The position numbers and the translations under genes are program-made. DNA of 64,000 nucleotides, from assembly GCA_905250075.1 (NCBI GenBank), contig CAJNOP010000136.1:186001-250000 (forward strand), written 5' to 3'. This stretch comes from Rotaria sp. Silwood1. Taxonomy: Eukaryota > Rotifera > Eurotatoria > Philodinida > Philodinidae. Numbering within the stretch: the stretch's first letter is position 1; every line of letters starts with the position of its first letter. Positions 1 through 12,812 of the stretch are shown one piece after another. The notes beneath the pieces are model-generated. The model saw only the letters and a list, made by a program, of their open reading frames with translations. It did not search any database and was not told where the DNA came from.

Positions 1-776
1 GACAGTACAAAAAGTCAATTTTTCAGATCGATAAAACAATTGAGAATTAGTTACCCAGACGCGATTCGATCTTTCACATGAATAAATTCCCTTCTTTTAT
101 TAAATTTAATATTAATAATTAATTAGCAAGGAAAAGAATGAAAAATATTGATACTTCTTATCGCAATGTGATATTCCATAGAACATTAAATTTAAAACTA
201 TTGACTAAACACACAATAATATACAAGAAAAACAAATTAAATTACTGTATATACATAAAATGCTAAAAATAAGAATTCGTGACTTTCTAGACAAATTAAA
301 AAGATCTATATAACTATTTATTTATTTTTTACTGAAGAATCAAAGAGAGTATCGAGTATATACTACAGTACTCACTCAGCTCAATTTGTTAAACACATCT
401 TTCTATTGGTAACACCATTGATTTCGTGTTTAACATTTTAATCACATCAGGATTACGCTAACAGCTTTTTAATAGTAATACGAAAAAAAGATATATGACG
501 ATAAGAGTGGTAGTTAAATAAAGATTTAGTTCTTTTTCGTATCAGTCTCAAAGAATCTAACGTTTTGTTTTTTCTTGTTAATTGATTATGTATAGGGCAC
601 TGGTAATGAAGATTTTTCGAGAGTTTTTTCTTCAACATTTTTTTCATTATGTTGTTTGCTTTTAAAGAATCAATATCAAGTTATAAATATTAATTACGGG
701 ATGACATAAGGTATGTTAATACTCCATTGCAACCTTTTATAAAATCAATAAACTTTGCTACCCTTTGCTTGCAGAT
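1..776. other. no gene recognised
   Basis: AT-rich sequence with only short open frames that resemble nothing I know. Positions 451-475 carry a 25-base motif (starting GATTACGCTAAC) that recurs with one change at 59539-59563, so a dispersed repeat fragment is present. A pyrimidine-rich stretch ending in CAG at 772-774 could be the splice acceptor of the B-box relic that follows. Confidence 0.5.
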
Positions 777-1212
777 ATGGCTACATCACAAGCAAGTGTA
801 ACGTGTGAAAAAGAAACAGGTATCTTCTTTTGTACAGATTGTAATAACTACTTTTGCAAGAAGGACTTTAACAGTCATCTCAAAACATTTACTAACAAAT
901 CTGATAGTTTTGTCTAAAATCTAAATGAACTTCATGACAAAATAATTTAGATAACCCAACAAAAAAGACGCTCATCATCCTCTTTTGTGTTAAAATAATG
1001 CATGAGAAAAAGTAACTATCAAAAAAGTGAAACAGGGTGTTGAACAAGCTCGACAACAGATTATCCAAATACTGAATAGCAAACGAATTGATATGAAGAA
1101 TCAGTTTGAAAATTTTTTACAAGAAGTGATCCAGCTAATAGCATCGAAAGATTTCACTGAACAACAGTTGGAAAACTCAAATAAACAGTTAAAGAATTCG
1201 ATGAAAACATGA
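777..1212 (+). pseudogene. decayed B-box zinc finger / coiled-coil protein gene
   Basis: The ATG at 777 opens a 46-residue frame beginning MATSQASVTC and containing C-x8-C-x2-C-x4-C and a following histidine, the pattern of the N-terminal B-box-like zinc finger in the large bdelloid family of B-box plus coiled-coil proteins (family knowledge). The frame stops at 915-917. In another frame, 1027-1212 encodes a glutamine- and lysine-rich helical stretch (EQARQQIIQILNSKR) that fits the family's coiled coil. The two parts lie in the right order and spacing but are separated by stops and a frame change, so I read this as a host pseudogene. A possible acceptor (TTGCTTGCAG) sits just before the ATG, so an upstream exon may have existed. 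Function of the intact family is poorly known; ubiquitin-type scaffolding is only a guess from the B-box. Confidence 0.6.
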
Positions 1213-2514
1213 AATGATCAAAGTAACTAGCTGCAATTGAGTTAGACACAGAGCGGCGTGAATAAATTTTGTGGAATCGTCTAATCTACGTTGCTGGAAA
1301 AAATTAGATTATGCATTTAAATGGCATCTACGTAATAACATGAATTAGAGATTTATTTGGACATGTTCGTTGATATCTGAACATAGAAAAATGACCAGTG
1401 TACATCGTGCCGTTGAATACAGTAACCTGTATATTTAAGTGCTTCCGAAATGCACTTGCACATCTTTTTTTTTTAGTTTTTTTCCGTTTATAACACAAAA
1501 ACAGTTCACAATGATGACGATAATTTGATGTATACTAATGATCGTTGCATAAGTGCATTCTTTTGTGCAATAAACAGCAGTTAGAATACTTTATATTCGT
1601 AGCGATTTGAATAAATATTATTGTTTTATTCCGGCAAGCAAACTTATTATATTTTTTTGCCAGAAAGCTAATAATCTATGTCTAACATGAATATCTTATT
1701 CTGACACGCCCAATATTTTTCTTTTCATTATTTGCTTTTGTTATTCAATTTGAGCAAAAGAAGCTGAAGTGTACTGTAATTTTCGAATCAACAAAACTGA
1801 TCTGAGCATCAGTGAATCGTAGCTTAGGAAAATCATATTTAATTCCTTTATAAGAAAGAATTACTTTAATTCGTTTTTACTTTGTTATTATATTCTATCG
1901 TTTCCATATTTTAAAAAAGAGATTTCTCTAGAAGAATGGATATTTTAAGAATGTGCTGAAGGTCAGTTCGCATGCTATCATTATAAATTTTATATACTTT
2001 TTGGTAAGATGATTAATCACTGTAATAGTTTAAATTATTCCTCTAGTCCTGAACCTACTTCAGAAAGCAGATTTTTTCCTACAAATCCTAGAGTTTTGGA
2101 AACATCTTTTGCTTTTCAAATTGTCAAGAAAAGTAGTAACTCATGATAATTCAAAAGCCCTTACTAACAATATTTAGCTTGGGACTTTTCCATACCACTC
2201 TTTTCAGAGTAGTCCAAATAAAATTAAACTATTGTTGATAAGAAAACTTCACTAGTTAAATAAACTTTCATGAGTTCTCAGAGAGGATCTATCAAATAAA
2301 ATTAAAACAAAAAACAACTTCCTTTTTATGAATTAGTGGAAAGAAATATACTTTCTTCATTTAGAAAAACATCAAAATACTTCAGCATCTTCTGAGAAAA
2401 AAACTCGATCGTAATTCATCGTTTATCATCTGCTAATTAAGTATGTTCACAGCTGAAGACCTTTTCTTCTAAGTCCGAAACATATATAAAGAATATTTTT
2501 ATTGTAATAATTTA
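1213..2514. other. no gene recognised
   Basis: AT-rich sequence with short homopolymer runs. I see no coding frame with recognisable homology, no tandem repeat and no inverted repeat long enough to name. Confidence 0.4.
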
Positions 2515-3830
2515 CTTTCTATGTAATCTTCATTTGAGTGAACAAAAAAGCGACCTTTGCATAATCATCAGCGACATAATTGTCCACTATCTTGGCAGTG
2601 ATGCATGTCTCCGTCGTTATAAGTATTCTCTCTTCGTGTAGTATTTGATAAACAAACGAACATGAACTCAAAGATGAATGACGAACAAGATCAAAGGAAA
2701 GAATCTTGCCCATTGCAATTGATACTATTCATCTGCTGTATCACCTCTGATCAGCTGAGTATTTTAGAGACTATAACTTGAAGATTAAAAAAAAAAACTA
2801 GATGAACATTCTCGTAATTCTTCTTACTCGTTTAATATGTCATCATTAATCAGCAAGCCAGCTATAATCTTTTCTTCAAACTAAACGAATTAGTCGAATA
2901 AAACGATTGACATACCATTGATCATGAACTATGTATGATGTCATCAATCCATCACAACAGAATCTTTCCTCCGCAGTAATCAAGATAGATGAATACAATT
3001 ACTATTAGAAATATGACATTGTCATGTACCCTTCGATGAGATCATCAACGAATAAACCTAGCTTCGAAGAAAGCAGAGTAGATGAGCAAAACTATACTGA
3101 AAAATATTCATTCATTATGTAATCTTCAATCAAATGATCAAAAGATCAGATTTTCATTGAATTGAGTAAATTATAGGAACGAAAATATTATGAGAAATAT
3201 TCATTTAGTACCTAATCTTTGATCAAATGAGCAACCTTCAATGTTATCTTCAGTTAGGTAATCAACGGACAGGATTTTCGTCGATGTAAGCATAATAGGT
3301 AAATAAAACTACGGTAAGATAGGCTCGTTTCTCATGTGGTCTTCGATTAGACAATCAACTACAAAGATTTGCATTCAAATGACCAAAATAGGCGAATTTC
3401 CTTCAAAGTAAGAAAAATATGTAAGCACCAGAATGAAATTGTAAAACAGTTCTTTTTTATATGATCCTGGATTATATGATCAAATAATAAATATTGCTTT
3501 GAAATGAGTAGCTTAGATGAACAGTACTAATCGTAAGAAACATTCAATTTTTGTTAGTCTGCCAGTACCTAATCAACTACCCAGATTTGCTTGAAAATGA
3601 TCAAAATAGATGAAGTCAATGATGATGAGAAATATTGATGTGTCATGTAATCGTATATGAGATATTTCACGGACGTATTTTATTTAGAAGTGGACAAAAT
3701 ATGTAAATCAAAACTTCATTAGAAGTACCGATTAAGCATGTAGTTTTCAATCAGCTAATCAACTCATGAACTTTTCTTTCGAAGTATCAAAGTTATTGAG
3801 CAGATAATATGTGCAAATGTGACCAGTAGA
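2515..3830. repeat. degenerate tandem satellite, ~90-105 bp period (array A)
   Basis: Recurring landmarks return about every 90-105 bases: TAGATGA-type words near 2982, 3080, 3512 and 3606, and ATGTAATCTTC-type words near 2519, 3118, 3211, 3334, 3634 and 3738, each followed by a TCAATC/GATCAA box. Copies are strongly diverged, so the array is old and its left edge is approximate. No open frame follows the period. It is unrelated in sequence to the array at 8.4-10.1 kb despite a similar period. Confidence 0.6.
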
Positions 3831-5403
3831 ACTGAGTATAATGTTTGCATGACATTTTCGTTTTTTATCTATCAGCTGAAGTTCATGTTAACAGACACAA
3901 TCATAAGACCTTGCTAAATCCCTTCTTTCTCCTCTTTTCTTTTCTCTCTGCCCCTTTTCCTCAGTGTTAATCTTTTCATGTTTATAATTGTAATCGTAAA
4001 TAAAACGAAAAGTTAGAAGAGTGTGTGGGTGTGGATGTCAAACCTTCATAAGTACACATACACAGGCTATGACCTATTATACAGTCTCAAGTCGGATAAA
4101 ACCACATGGCTTCTGACGACAAATGATAGATGCTTTTGATCATGATGAAGTAAATAAAAAGACAAGAATACTCGTTTAAAACTGTTGACGACATATACTT
4201 GTTTATCCTCCATCTCAGTCAAAAGAGTCATTTTATCTCCCATTCATCCATTTCAGAATGTTCTTATATCCACATTAATTGCTTTTTCTTGCTCTTTTAT
4301 GTCATGATTCCATTGCGAGTAACACATATCAGGTTTTATTAAACGTTAATAGCTTTATCTTAGTAATAGTATAGGTTTTTACTCACCTTTTGTCTAAAAC
4401 TATTTAGCATTTAAATGGGAGCTTAATTGATTTCGTCTTTGAAATTCGTTATTCATTTTAATACTGTATTATTTTAAATATGTGTATCATATTGACGAAT
4501 TTCAAATGAAATGATGAATATCTATAATTTTCTTCATTGCAATGTACTTTGACATAACATTTGTTTGAGTTCTATTATCACTTTTAGTTTCTTACTTTAA
4601 TATTATGAAATCAATATTTATTCGATTATGAAACCATGTTTCAATAGTGTGTCCCTTAATTAAACATGTAAAATTCTTTTCATTTATTGCATGATTTAAA
4701 GCAAGTCGAATAACATCAATCCTAGGCATAGTATTACTTATTTCTTGAACAATTTTATTACTTTGAAATATTCCATATTCACAATGATTACTTTTCTAAA
4801 GATCTTATATAACATCTTGAATAATATTCTTTTTATGTTGATTGATTGAGTGAATCTTCGATTGGTTTCATAATTTGATAATATGAATATGATTTAAGAA
4901 AAAAGGATACAAAGCAGTACTAATATGATTTGTCGCTTCAGGTTAATCTTCAAATTGGTTGTATTAACGTGTTCTTTTGTCACTAGTGTGTCACCCTTGA
5001 CTCTGGAATTCAATTGAGTTTTCAGATTTCAAGTTTTACATATATGTTTTCTTAATGTTTATACAATATCATATATTAGAATAGGAGTTCATTACTTGTA
5101 ACTCAGCTTCTTTCATTCTCTTTTAATATTGTTGTATAGTTCGATTGGTGAGTAAAGAGTTAATAATTTTACTGTTGACAATAACAACTATAGTTTAGCT
5201 ACTATTCAACAAAATCGAATAAATGTTTTCTTTAAGGAGAAATAAAAAGATGAAAGAAAAAGTGAAGTTCTAATTATATCGTAACAGTATTAAATGTACT
5301 ACTCATATCTTCAGTCAATTTTTTATCTTTAATTTTATTGAACACATTTGCCTTTTTCCCTCGGTATCATTATGCTTAGATGTGAAAACTGGCGAATTTG
5401 ATT
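3831..5403. other. no gene recognised; contains one TGTGGG-like hairpin
   Basis: AT-rich intergenic sequence with scattered homopolymer tracts. Apart from the G-rich/C-rich pair listed separately at 4020-4066, I see nothing that can be named. Confidence 0.4.
4020..4066. repeat. TGTGGG-like inverted pair 1
   Basis: A GTGTGTGGGTGTGG tract at 4020-4033 is followed about 20 bases later by a complementary-type ACACATACACAGG tract. This is the weakest of the clear pairs. Confidence 0.55.
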
Positions 5404-5548
5404 GGGGTGTGGGTGTAGGTGTGGAGTGTGGGTGTGAGGATGTGGGTGTAAGGGTGTAGGTGTGGGTGTGGTGTGGGTGTGGATGTGAGTGTTGATGTGG
5501 GTGTTTGTTCGTTTATCTTCACTTAATCAACACCCACACCCCCATGTG
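5404..5548. repeat. TGTGGG-like inverted pair 2
   Basis: About 100 bases of GTGTGGGTGTAGG-type repeats are followed, after an AT-rich spacer of about 25 bases, by CACCCACACCCCC. G-rich first and C-rich second on the same strand: a potential hairpin, and the polarity of two telomere tracts joined end to end. Confidence 0.8.
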
Positions 5549-7739
5549 TGGTTGATTCTTTATGTATACATATTGTCGATCACGAATATGTCTCTATTTT
5601 TTCGTTACCATCTGACTCTTGACATCTACTTTATGTAAAAAAGAGTATTTCTAATCTCGATAATGTTTTTGTTTGTTGCTAAAAAATAATTAACTCTAAC
5701 ACCCTTAAGCTTTTTCTATACATGTTTTCTTTTTTGTTTTCTTTCTAAACATTTGTCAAACATATTTTTCATGCTTGTTGATTTTTTATGGTTAACTACT
5801 AATATACCTCCACTCTACTTTACCTTTTCTTCTTTACCATATGACTCTAGATAGCTATGTTGTGAAAAAGGATACTTAATTTCTGATTTTCTATTCTTTT
5901 TTTGCTTTCTGCTATAAGATAATTACCTATGACATTCTTTAACATTCTCTAATATACTCACTATTGTTAATTACTCATACCACACCTTTCACATTACAGT
6001 ACAACTCACCTTAATTCGTCTCAATACTATTCAATGCTGTCATATCACGATAGAGATCATGTACTATCATAAATCACATCATCATTTACTCCTTTCACGT
6101 ATTATAACTTTTATAATTCTTATTGTTTCATATTATAATGATCCTCGAACGAACCCCAAACATATCATCAATAAATGCATGCTTGAAAAGAAAATTTTTA
6201 TATTGAATATTAAAATCGCATTGTACAATAACACAACATCATTTAGAAACCGAAGAACACACTGTTATTCAGCAAGTAATAAATTGAAGACGATTCAACT
6301 CGAAAGATCTAGCGTCAATTTGCATGAAATAAATATCTATTGGAAAAACATTTAAAATACAAAAAAGACTGTTTCACCTTTTGAGAAATATCGATGTTGA
6401 CTTGTTGAATCAATACAATATAATTATCTTATATACATTATCTATTGATTTCTTTTACTTTTGTATTCCTCCAGCTTTTTCTTCTTTATTCTTTGCGTCG
6501 TTTTTTTCAACTTTTTTACCCTTCTGTCAAAGTGTTTGTATAAATTTTTTCCTCTCGATATTTTATGTCGTTCCTTTCAATTATACCCCTCATTGATCTG
6601 TATCTAGCCTGCAGAAGAAACATTCGAAACGCGTTGCTAACGTTACTCTATTGCTTATTTCTTATCCAGATAAACTATCCTTATTTGTATTCTATTGATT
6701 ACATGGTTTCACCCTCAATCAATTTCTTTCGTTGATTCATCCAAATCGCTTTTTGATTAAAAAAAAAACATTTTTTTTCTTCACCTTCTTCCTTAATCTA
6801 TCTCCATACTTTTTGACAAGAATCAATTCAAATCCAAAAAGACGAAGTTTGTGGTCTGAGAGACACATAGTCAATTCTTGTTGTATATTCATCGATTCTG
6901 ATTAGAAATGATATTATAAGTTAAAATATTTTGGCAAATTGTTGAAGGTAGCGTTTCATTTTAAACTCACATAATCAAATTTAAAATAACATGCTTGAAT
7001 TCTAAGGTGATCACCAATTGCATGCCTAGATTTCCATCAATTTATACGAATTTTGCCGTACATGAAGTTATGAATGTATCACTTTACTTTCTAGTGTGAT
7101 GAATGAGAGTAGTACATATTAATGACATCAACTTTTCTCATCCATTGTAGTTCAGCTTGGCTGAAAAGGTCCAAAGTGGAACCTAACTCTGAAAGTGTAA
7201 GGCAACTCAAAAGGTCACATATTCTTGATGACAGATGATCCTTTTTAACTAGCTTGCCTTTGTTTGCAGTTGTACATAGACTTATAATTGAGCTAGAGTG
7301 TGTTTCAATAGAGAAGGAAAATCAATACACAAGAGGAGTGAAACTGAGCAATAATTCAATGCAACTCGATGTCATTCATTAGACGAAGACAAGAAGTAAG
7401 TTTTTCTGATTGAAATCAATAGTGTTTTCTGTTTTTCTGTTTGCATGATTTCTTTCTGGTGATACACATTTTTTAATACTATGAAACAGTGTTGATGAAA
7501 TTGAAACTAATTTAAAATCAGTCCTTTGTATAGATATGAGAGTTTTTTTTTGCGCAGCTCTGCATGTTTTGATGCCCTATTTAGTGGAAGAGTTTGTGAT
7601 TTTGTCACCATAATTGAGAAGAACTGAATATTCGATCAATATTAAAGTGAAAGAATTAGAAAAATGTCTGATTTATATTGTTCAATTGTTTCCACAAATC
7701 TAATTTACCAAAAAATTCAATAACTCTATTTTGTCTTCT
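5549..7739. other. no gene recognised
   Basis: Pyrimidine-rich, low-complexity DNA. Open frames at 6059-6355 and 6381-6596 have compositions dictated by the local T and C bias and match nothing I recognise. No repeats of note. Confidence 0.4.
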
Positions 7740-7885
7740 TGAAAGCCTGCAGACCAGGCCAGGTCGCAGAGCAAGTAGTTTTTCTTGGTCTGGCCTGCTT
7801 CTCTTCCAGAGCAGGCCAGGCGAATAGGTCAGAAGAGGCTGAAAAAAAGTGGCCTGTTAGAAGCCCTGCTCAAGAAGCCAAGTAG
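7740..7885. repeat. GC-rich patch of GCAGGCCAGGC words
   Basis: In an AT-rich neighbourhood this 145-base patch contains repeated CAGGCCAGG / GGCCTGC words in both orientations, so it can fold on itself. It looks like a remnant of a small inverted-repeat element or minisatellite; no flanking duplication is visible. Confidence 0.5.
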
Positions 7886-8369
7886 GATACATTTATAGTA
7901 CGTTTATTTTAGTAGAATTGAAAGCTGTGAAAAATACAGAAACAATAACGAGGAAAAATAGTCAAGAATATGAGAGGAGTAAGCAAATAATTTCAGAATA
8001 TAAGAGAAAGAGACAAACTAATTCAGCATGCAAGAAGAGCAACCTAACTAGTCGAAAATGTTCGTTGATGTTGTTGATAGTTGATGGCAATGTCCGATTT
8101 TCCGTGCGCACTTGTGTTTATGCCATATGTCCTACGAATCAAAAAGTTATTGATTTAATCTAAGATCACAAAACACTCAAAATGATAAACTCAAAGAAGT
8201 ACGCATGGATAATGAAATACACATATGGTCTCATGCGAGAGTAAGAAAACAGAATGCATAAAATCATACATAATTTTATCCAGTTCTTCTGAGAATTTAT
8301 ATCTGTCACAGACTCCCTTCCTAAGTTGCCATGGAGCACTTCTAACGATACAACATACCTGGCTTATTT

Positions 8370-10140
8370 AACCATCTATTCAGATACTTTGCACACTTTA
8401 AAACCCATTTCTAGAGGTAGTGATATAAATCGAGATTACATGACACATGAATAATTATAACCGGGATACTATTCACATATTTTGCTGACTTTGAAGCCAA
8501 CTTCTAGAAGTACTGATGTAAATGAAGATTGCACGGCAAATGATTACTTCTAACAAGGATACTATTCGAACATTTGACACACTTTCAAGTCAACTTCTAG
8601 AGGCACTGATATAGATGAAGATCACATGCCAAATGAATGTTTTTAAACAGAGTACTATTCAAACATTTTGCTTATTTTGAAGTTAACTCGTAGAGGTACG
8701 GATATCGATGGAGATCGCATGCCAGATGAATACTTCTAAAGAGAATTTTATTCAAAATTTTTGGACTTCTTGAAGCCAATTTTTAAAGGATCTCATATAG
8801 ATTAATATCACATGCCACATAAATACTTCCAACAAGCGCACTACTCAAATGTTTTGCTCACCTAGTGCGCAACTTGCATGGATACTGACATAGATGGAAA
8901 TCACATGGCAAATGAATACTTCTAACAAGGATATTATTCAAAGTTTGACTCACTTTGAAGTCAACTTCTAGAGGCATTGATATAGATGAAGATTACATGC
9001 CAAATGAATACTTCTAAAAAGAGTACTATTCAAACATTTTGCTCATTCTGAAATCAACTTGTAGAGATACTGATACAGATGGAGATCATATGTTAAGTGA
9101 ACAGTTCTAAGAAGGCTTATATACAAATATTTTTCACACTTTGCAACTAATTTGTAGATATACTGATATAGATGAAGATCACGTGACACGTGGACAATTA
9201 TAAGGAAGCTTCTATTCAAACATTTCGCTCACTTAGAAATCAACTCGTAGAGGTAGTTATAGAGATGGATATCACATGGCAAATGAATACCTCTAACAAG
9301 TGTACTATTCAAACATTTTGTTCATGTTAAAGCGAACTCGGAGGGGTAATGATATAGATGAAGATCATATGTTAAGTGAACAGTTGTAAGCAGGCTTTTA
9401 TTCAAATCTATTGCTTACTTTGAATTCAACTTGTAGAGATACCGATATAGAAGGAGATGACATGGCAAATGAATACTTCTAACAAGGCAGTTGCTCGAAT
9501 ATTTTTCTCATTTTGAATGCTAACTTTTAGTAGTAATGATATAGATGGAGATTACATGGCATGTGAACCGTTATAACCATACTTCTATTCAAATCTTTTG
9601 CTCGCTTTGAAGCGAACTTGTAGCGATACTGATATAGATAGGGATCACATGGCAAATGAAGACTCCTAAATAGAGTATTATTCAAGCATTTTGCTTCTTT
9701 TGAAGCTAACCTGTAGAAGTACTAATATAGATACAGATCACATGGTAAATGAATACTTCTGACAAGGGTACTATTCAAAAGCTTTGCTTACATTGAAGCC
9801 AACTTCTAGAGCAATTCATATAGATGAAGCTCACATACCATATATGAATACCTCTAACCAAAATAGGATTCAAAGATTTGTCCACTTCAAAGAAAATTTC
9901 TAGAGCACTTCATATAGATGAAAATCACATAACAAATGAATACTTCTAACCAAGATACTATTCGAACATTTGAACACTTTGAACACAATTTGTATAGGTA
10001 TTGATATAGATGGGCATCACATGGCAAATGAACAGTTGTAAGGAAGCTTCTATTCAAACATTTCGCTCACTTTGAAGCCAATTTCTATAGATACTGATAT
10101 AGATAGGCACCACATAGCAAATGAACGCTTCTTAGTGTTA
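8370..10140. repeat. degenerate tandem satellite, ~92 bp period, about 19 copies (array B)
   Basis: The words CTTCTAGAGGTACTGATATAGATG, AATGAATACTTCTAAC and ATTCAAACATTTTGCTCAC-like boxes recur in fixed order about every 92 bases across the whole interval. Copies differ by point changes and small indels. The array stops about 30 bases short of the stop codon of the small secreted-peptide frame on the other strand. No open frame follows the repeat. Confidence 0.85.
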
Positions 10141-10168
10141 GGGCTGTATTCAAATATTCAGCTGTTTT

Positions 10169-10360
10169 TTATATGCGGTTTGTGTATTGAGCTGACAAAT
10201 AAAACCTCGTTGAAAATGAACACATCGTACGTTTTTTGATTAAATGATCGAGATTTCTATTGTCAACCACATCTTGAAGTGCCGCCGCTTGTGCTATGCA
10301 GCTTGTCATCACCAAAGCCAAAAAGACGATCAAACAAATCATTTGACTGATCTTCTGCAT
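10169..10360 (-). CDS. small secreted peptide, possible prohormone
   Basis: A 63-residue frame from the ATG at 10360 (in-frame GTG upstream is not needed). Residues 7-24 are strongly hydrophobic (MICLIVFLALVMTSCIAQA), a good signal peptide with likely cleavage after AQA or AQAA. The mature part is LQDVVDNRNLDHL, then a tribasic KKR at 42-44, then an 18-residue tail containing one cysteine. Signal peptide, short spacer, basic processing site and short tail are the layout of a neuropeptide precursor, but I recognise no named family, so function is inference. A GT just after the STR codons could instead be a splice donor leading to another exon. A TATA box lies about 95 bases upstream of the ATG. 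The gene abuts satellite array B. Confidence 0.5.
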   Translation of the reverse strand: MQKISQMICLIVFLALVMTSCIAQAAALQDVVDNRNLDHLIKKRTMCSFSTRFYLSAQYTNRI

Positions 10361-10452
10361 TGTTATGTGTAAGCGCACGACTCTTGAGGAGATAATCGTA
10401 GATGAATATGAGCAACTATGTAAATGGTATGTTTTTATATTTGTACTTCGGC

Positions 10453-10462
10453 TTTATATATA
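10453..10462 (-). promoter_or_regulatory. TATA box for the small secreted-peptide gene
   Basis: Read on the minus strand the sequence is ATATATAAAG, an excellent TATA match about 95 bases before the ATG at 10360. Transcription would be expected to start about 25-30 bases downstream, giving a 5' leader near 65 bases. Confidence 0.5.
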
Positions 10463-11190
10463 TCTCGATCGTGCAGTAACAAGGAAGCTACGAGAAGAAA
10501 ACCTCTCAAAAAAAGGGAAGTGACTCACTGATTTTCTCTCAGTCATATTGCTCGATGTACGTTCGCGGAAAAAAAGAGTATAAAGCTTTCGTGACGCGAG
10601 CAAGTCTGCGCCACCAAGTGTTTTTAACGGGCAAGTCGTGCGGAAGAGTATTACTCAGCATTATTAATTATTTTTTGTGCGCCATTCGCTTAAGGGCCCC
10701 CCCCCCCTCAAAAATCAAACTTCGACATAGTGCATCGGATTTTCATGAAACTTTCTATAGATGTTTGGTCCATGGAAGTACACCCATAAAACAAATTTCA
10801 CGCCTTTAAACATTACCGTTCGGGAGATTTTTAGAAAACAAGGGGCAAAATAGGGCTCTTACGCGTACACACTTTTTTTAGTATACCTCAAGCTACAGAG
10901 CTCGGGCTACTTTCATTTGAAAGAGAACTCTTTTCTGCTTGGGATGCGGGAAAGGGTTTTTCTAATTTTTATTTTCTTCAATTTTGGGATCCTCAAAACC
11001 TCAAAAATCTGAAAATCGCAGGTAAGGTTTTCTAGAAAACTCGGGATTTCTCTAATAATGAGAACTAAATAAAAAATCCATTTCCCTCATCTGAAGGAGT
11101 ATTCATGTATCTATCGATTAAAAAACCGCAGCTCGCTAGAGTGAAGTATATTGAAAAAAAGTTTGTCGGGAGTTTGATCATAAGCACAAA
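10461..11190. other. no gene recognised; possible dispersed repeat next to a gap
   Basis: From about 10680 the composition changes abruptly (GGGCCCCCCCCCTC at about 10696) and then runs into the assembly gap. The run of C, the sharp boundary and the gap suggest a collapsed dispersed repeat, but no termini can be defined. Confidence 0.35.
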
Positions 11191-11290
11191 NNNNNNNNNN
11201 NNNNNNNNNNNNNNNNNNNNNNNNNNNNNNNNNNNNNNNNNNNNNNNNNNNNNNNNNNNNNNNNNNNNNNNNNNNNNNNNNNNNNNNNNN
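11191..11290. other. assembly gap, 100 N
   Basis: Exactly 100 N, the usual placeholder for a scaffold join of unknown length. Open frames crossing it are artefacts. Confidence 0.98.
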
Positions 11291-12692
11291 AACTTGTCGT
11301 AAAAACCTGTGCGTTTAAATGTGCGATAAAAATTTTTTCAGGATAAGGTAGTGTAGGACGTTAAAGAGTACAAGTCTTTATCCTGCGGGACCTCAACTCT
11401 GAATATCTATATAAAAACATTGATAGCCAGGTCTTTTTTATTTTGGCAGAAACATTGTAGATTTATTTTAATTCAAACTGTGTTTTCTTACTGAGGTAAG
11501 AGGCAAAACCAAACAACGAAGCTGATTTAAATCAATTGAAATAGAAGCATTACGTTATTTCCACGCTTCTCTTCAATATTTGCGATCTAATCTTTTGTTC
11601 TTCTCTTTTTTATCATAATTAGACAACAGATCATCATGAATTCTCACAATCCTAAAATTTACTTAGTAGATAACACTCTTTCTATTCCAAATCTATTATG
11701 CAACAGTTCGATTTATGCTGCTCTTCCCGCATAAGTACTCTAACAGGAATTTACCATTCAGTTATATTAGGATTTATATCGAATAAGGCAATGTTTCTCG
11801 ATCCTGACTACTTTTTTCTCATCTTCGATCTTATCTATCTACCACCGGTATCATCAGTCAATCGAGTCTCAAAAAGTTTACTGAAAAGACCACCTTTTCT
11901 TTCAGAAAACTTGATTGCAGAAATATGAAAATTTTGGGAAGGCACAAAATGTTCCAGTTTTTAGAGTTTCCATTCTTTTGCTCTTCTGTTTTCATCTTGT
12001 GGCAACTGTAAATCGATAGAGCTTGAAAAGCGAGATGGTATGCTTCGAGTTTGACGTCCAAGGAAGACTGTTTTCGTACTAAAAATCAACCATATATGTG
12101 AAAATCTTGTGGGAAAAGACGAATTTTACCAGAATTTAGAGTTTTTCACTATGCTGAACATGTTTTCAATTATTTTTGTCGTTGTCAACCGTGAGAGCTT
12201 GAAAAATTGGTCTAATGGTCTAAATGTCATGTTATGATAACGGTGTCTTCCCAAAAAGCTATCAGAAGAAAATTCTATGTATTTAAAAAAGGTCCACTTC
12301 GGCACTGGAATGGCCGTTTTTTCCCAAAAATTACATTTTTTTTGGCGTAACAAACTCAGAACTGTAGAGAACTCGAAATTTTGGGTAAGAAAGACGTTTC
12401 TGGCCAAATTTAAGTGAATAAATATTCTATGAGGACCCTAATAATGAAGAATATGGTGCATAGAAGGGTTAGGACTATTCCAAGAATAAAAAGATTTTGA
12501 GAGCTCTCATTGTGATATTCTTAACCAGCATCTCTCAATCTACTATTACATCTGATTTTGACTCGTGAAAAAAAAAATTTTTTTTTCATGATACCTGAGG
12601 GGGACCCCAGGCACAAAAATCATGAATATCGATTTTCGAGGAACAAAGTTGAAAAAAGTGATCAGAGACGCTCGTACTTTCTTTAAGTCAGA
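11291..12692. other. no gene recognised; contains a two-copy repeat
   Basis: Between 11291 and 11880 I see nothing nameable. From about 11930 to 12240 two copies of a roughly 176-base unit can be followed: TTTAGAGTTT boxes at 11959 and 12135, and GAGCTTGAAAA boxes at 12019 and 12195. A weak third copy may extend to about 12400. The minus-strand frames here are shadows of this repeat. Confidence 0.45.
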
Positions 12693-12812
12693 AAACGCTC
12701 ACGCTCATGAGCGCTCATATGAGCGTGAGCGACCACCGCTCACGCTCACGCTCACGTGAGCGAAAAACCGCTCACGCTCATGTGAGCATGAGCTGTACAG
12801 CCCTAAAAGGAG
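12693..12812. repeat. palindromic GCTCACGCTCATGAGCG repeat, locus 1
   Basis: Overlapping palindromes made from CGCTCACGCTCA and its complement TGAGCGTGAGCG, ending in GTACAGCCCTA. The same building blocks and the same TACAGCCCTA end recur inside the transporter intron at 38.3-38.6 kb, so this is a dispersed hairpin family. The left edge is ill-defined; no target duplication seen. Confidence 0.7.

Noticed and set aside
6059-6596. Two open frames of 98 and 71 codons
   Set aside because: Residue content reflects local T and C bias; no domain, signal or homologue recognised.
11105-11302. Open frame crossing the first N run
   Set aside because: The frame exists only because N codons are not stops. 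The same applies to frames across 30548-30647.
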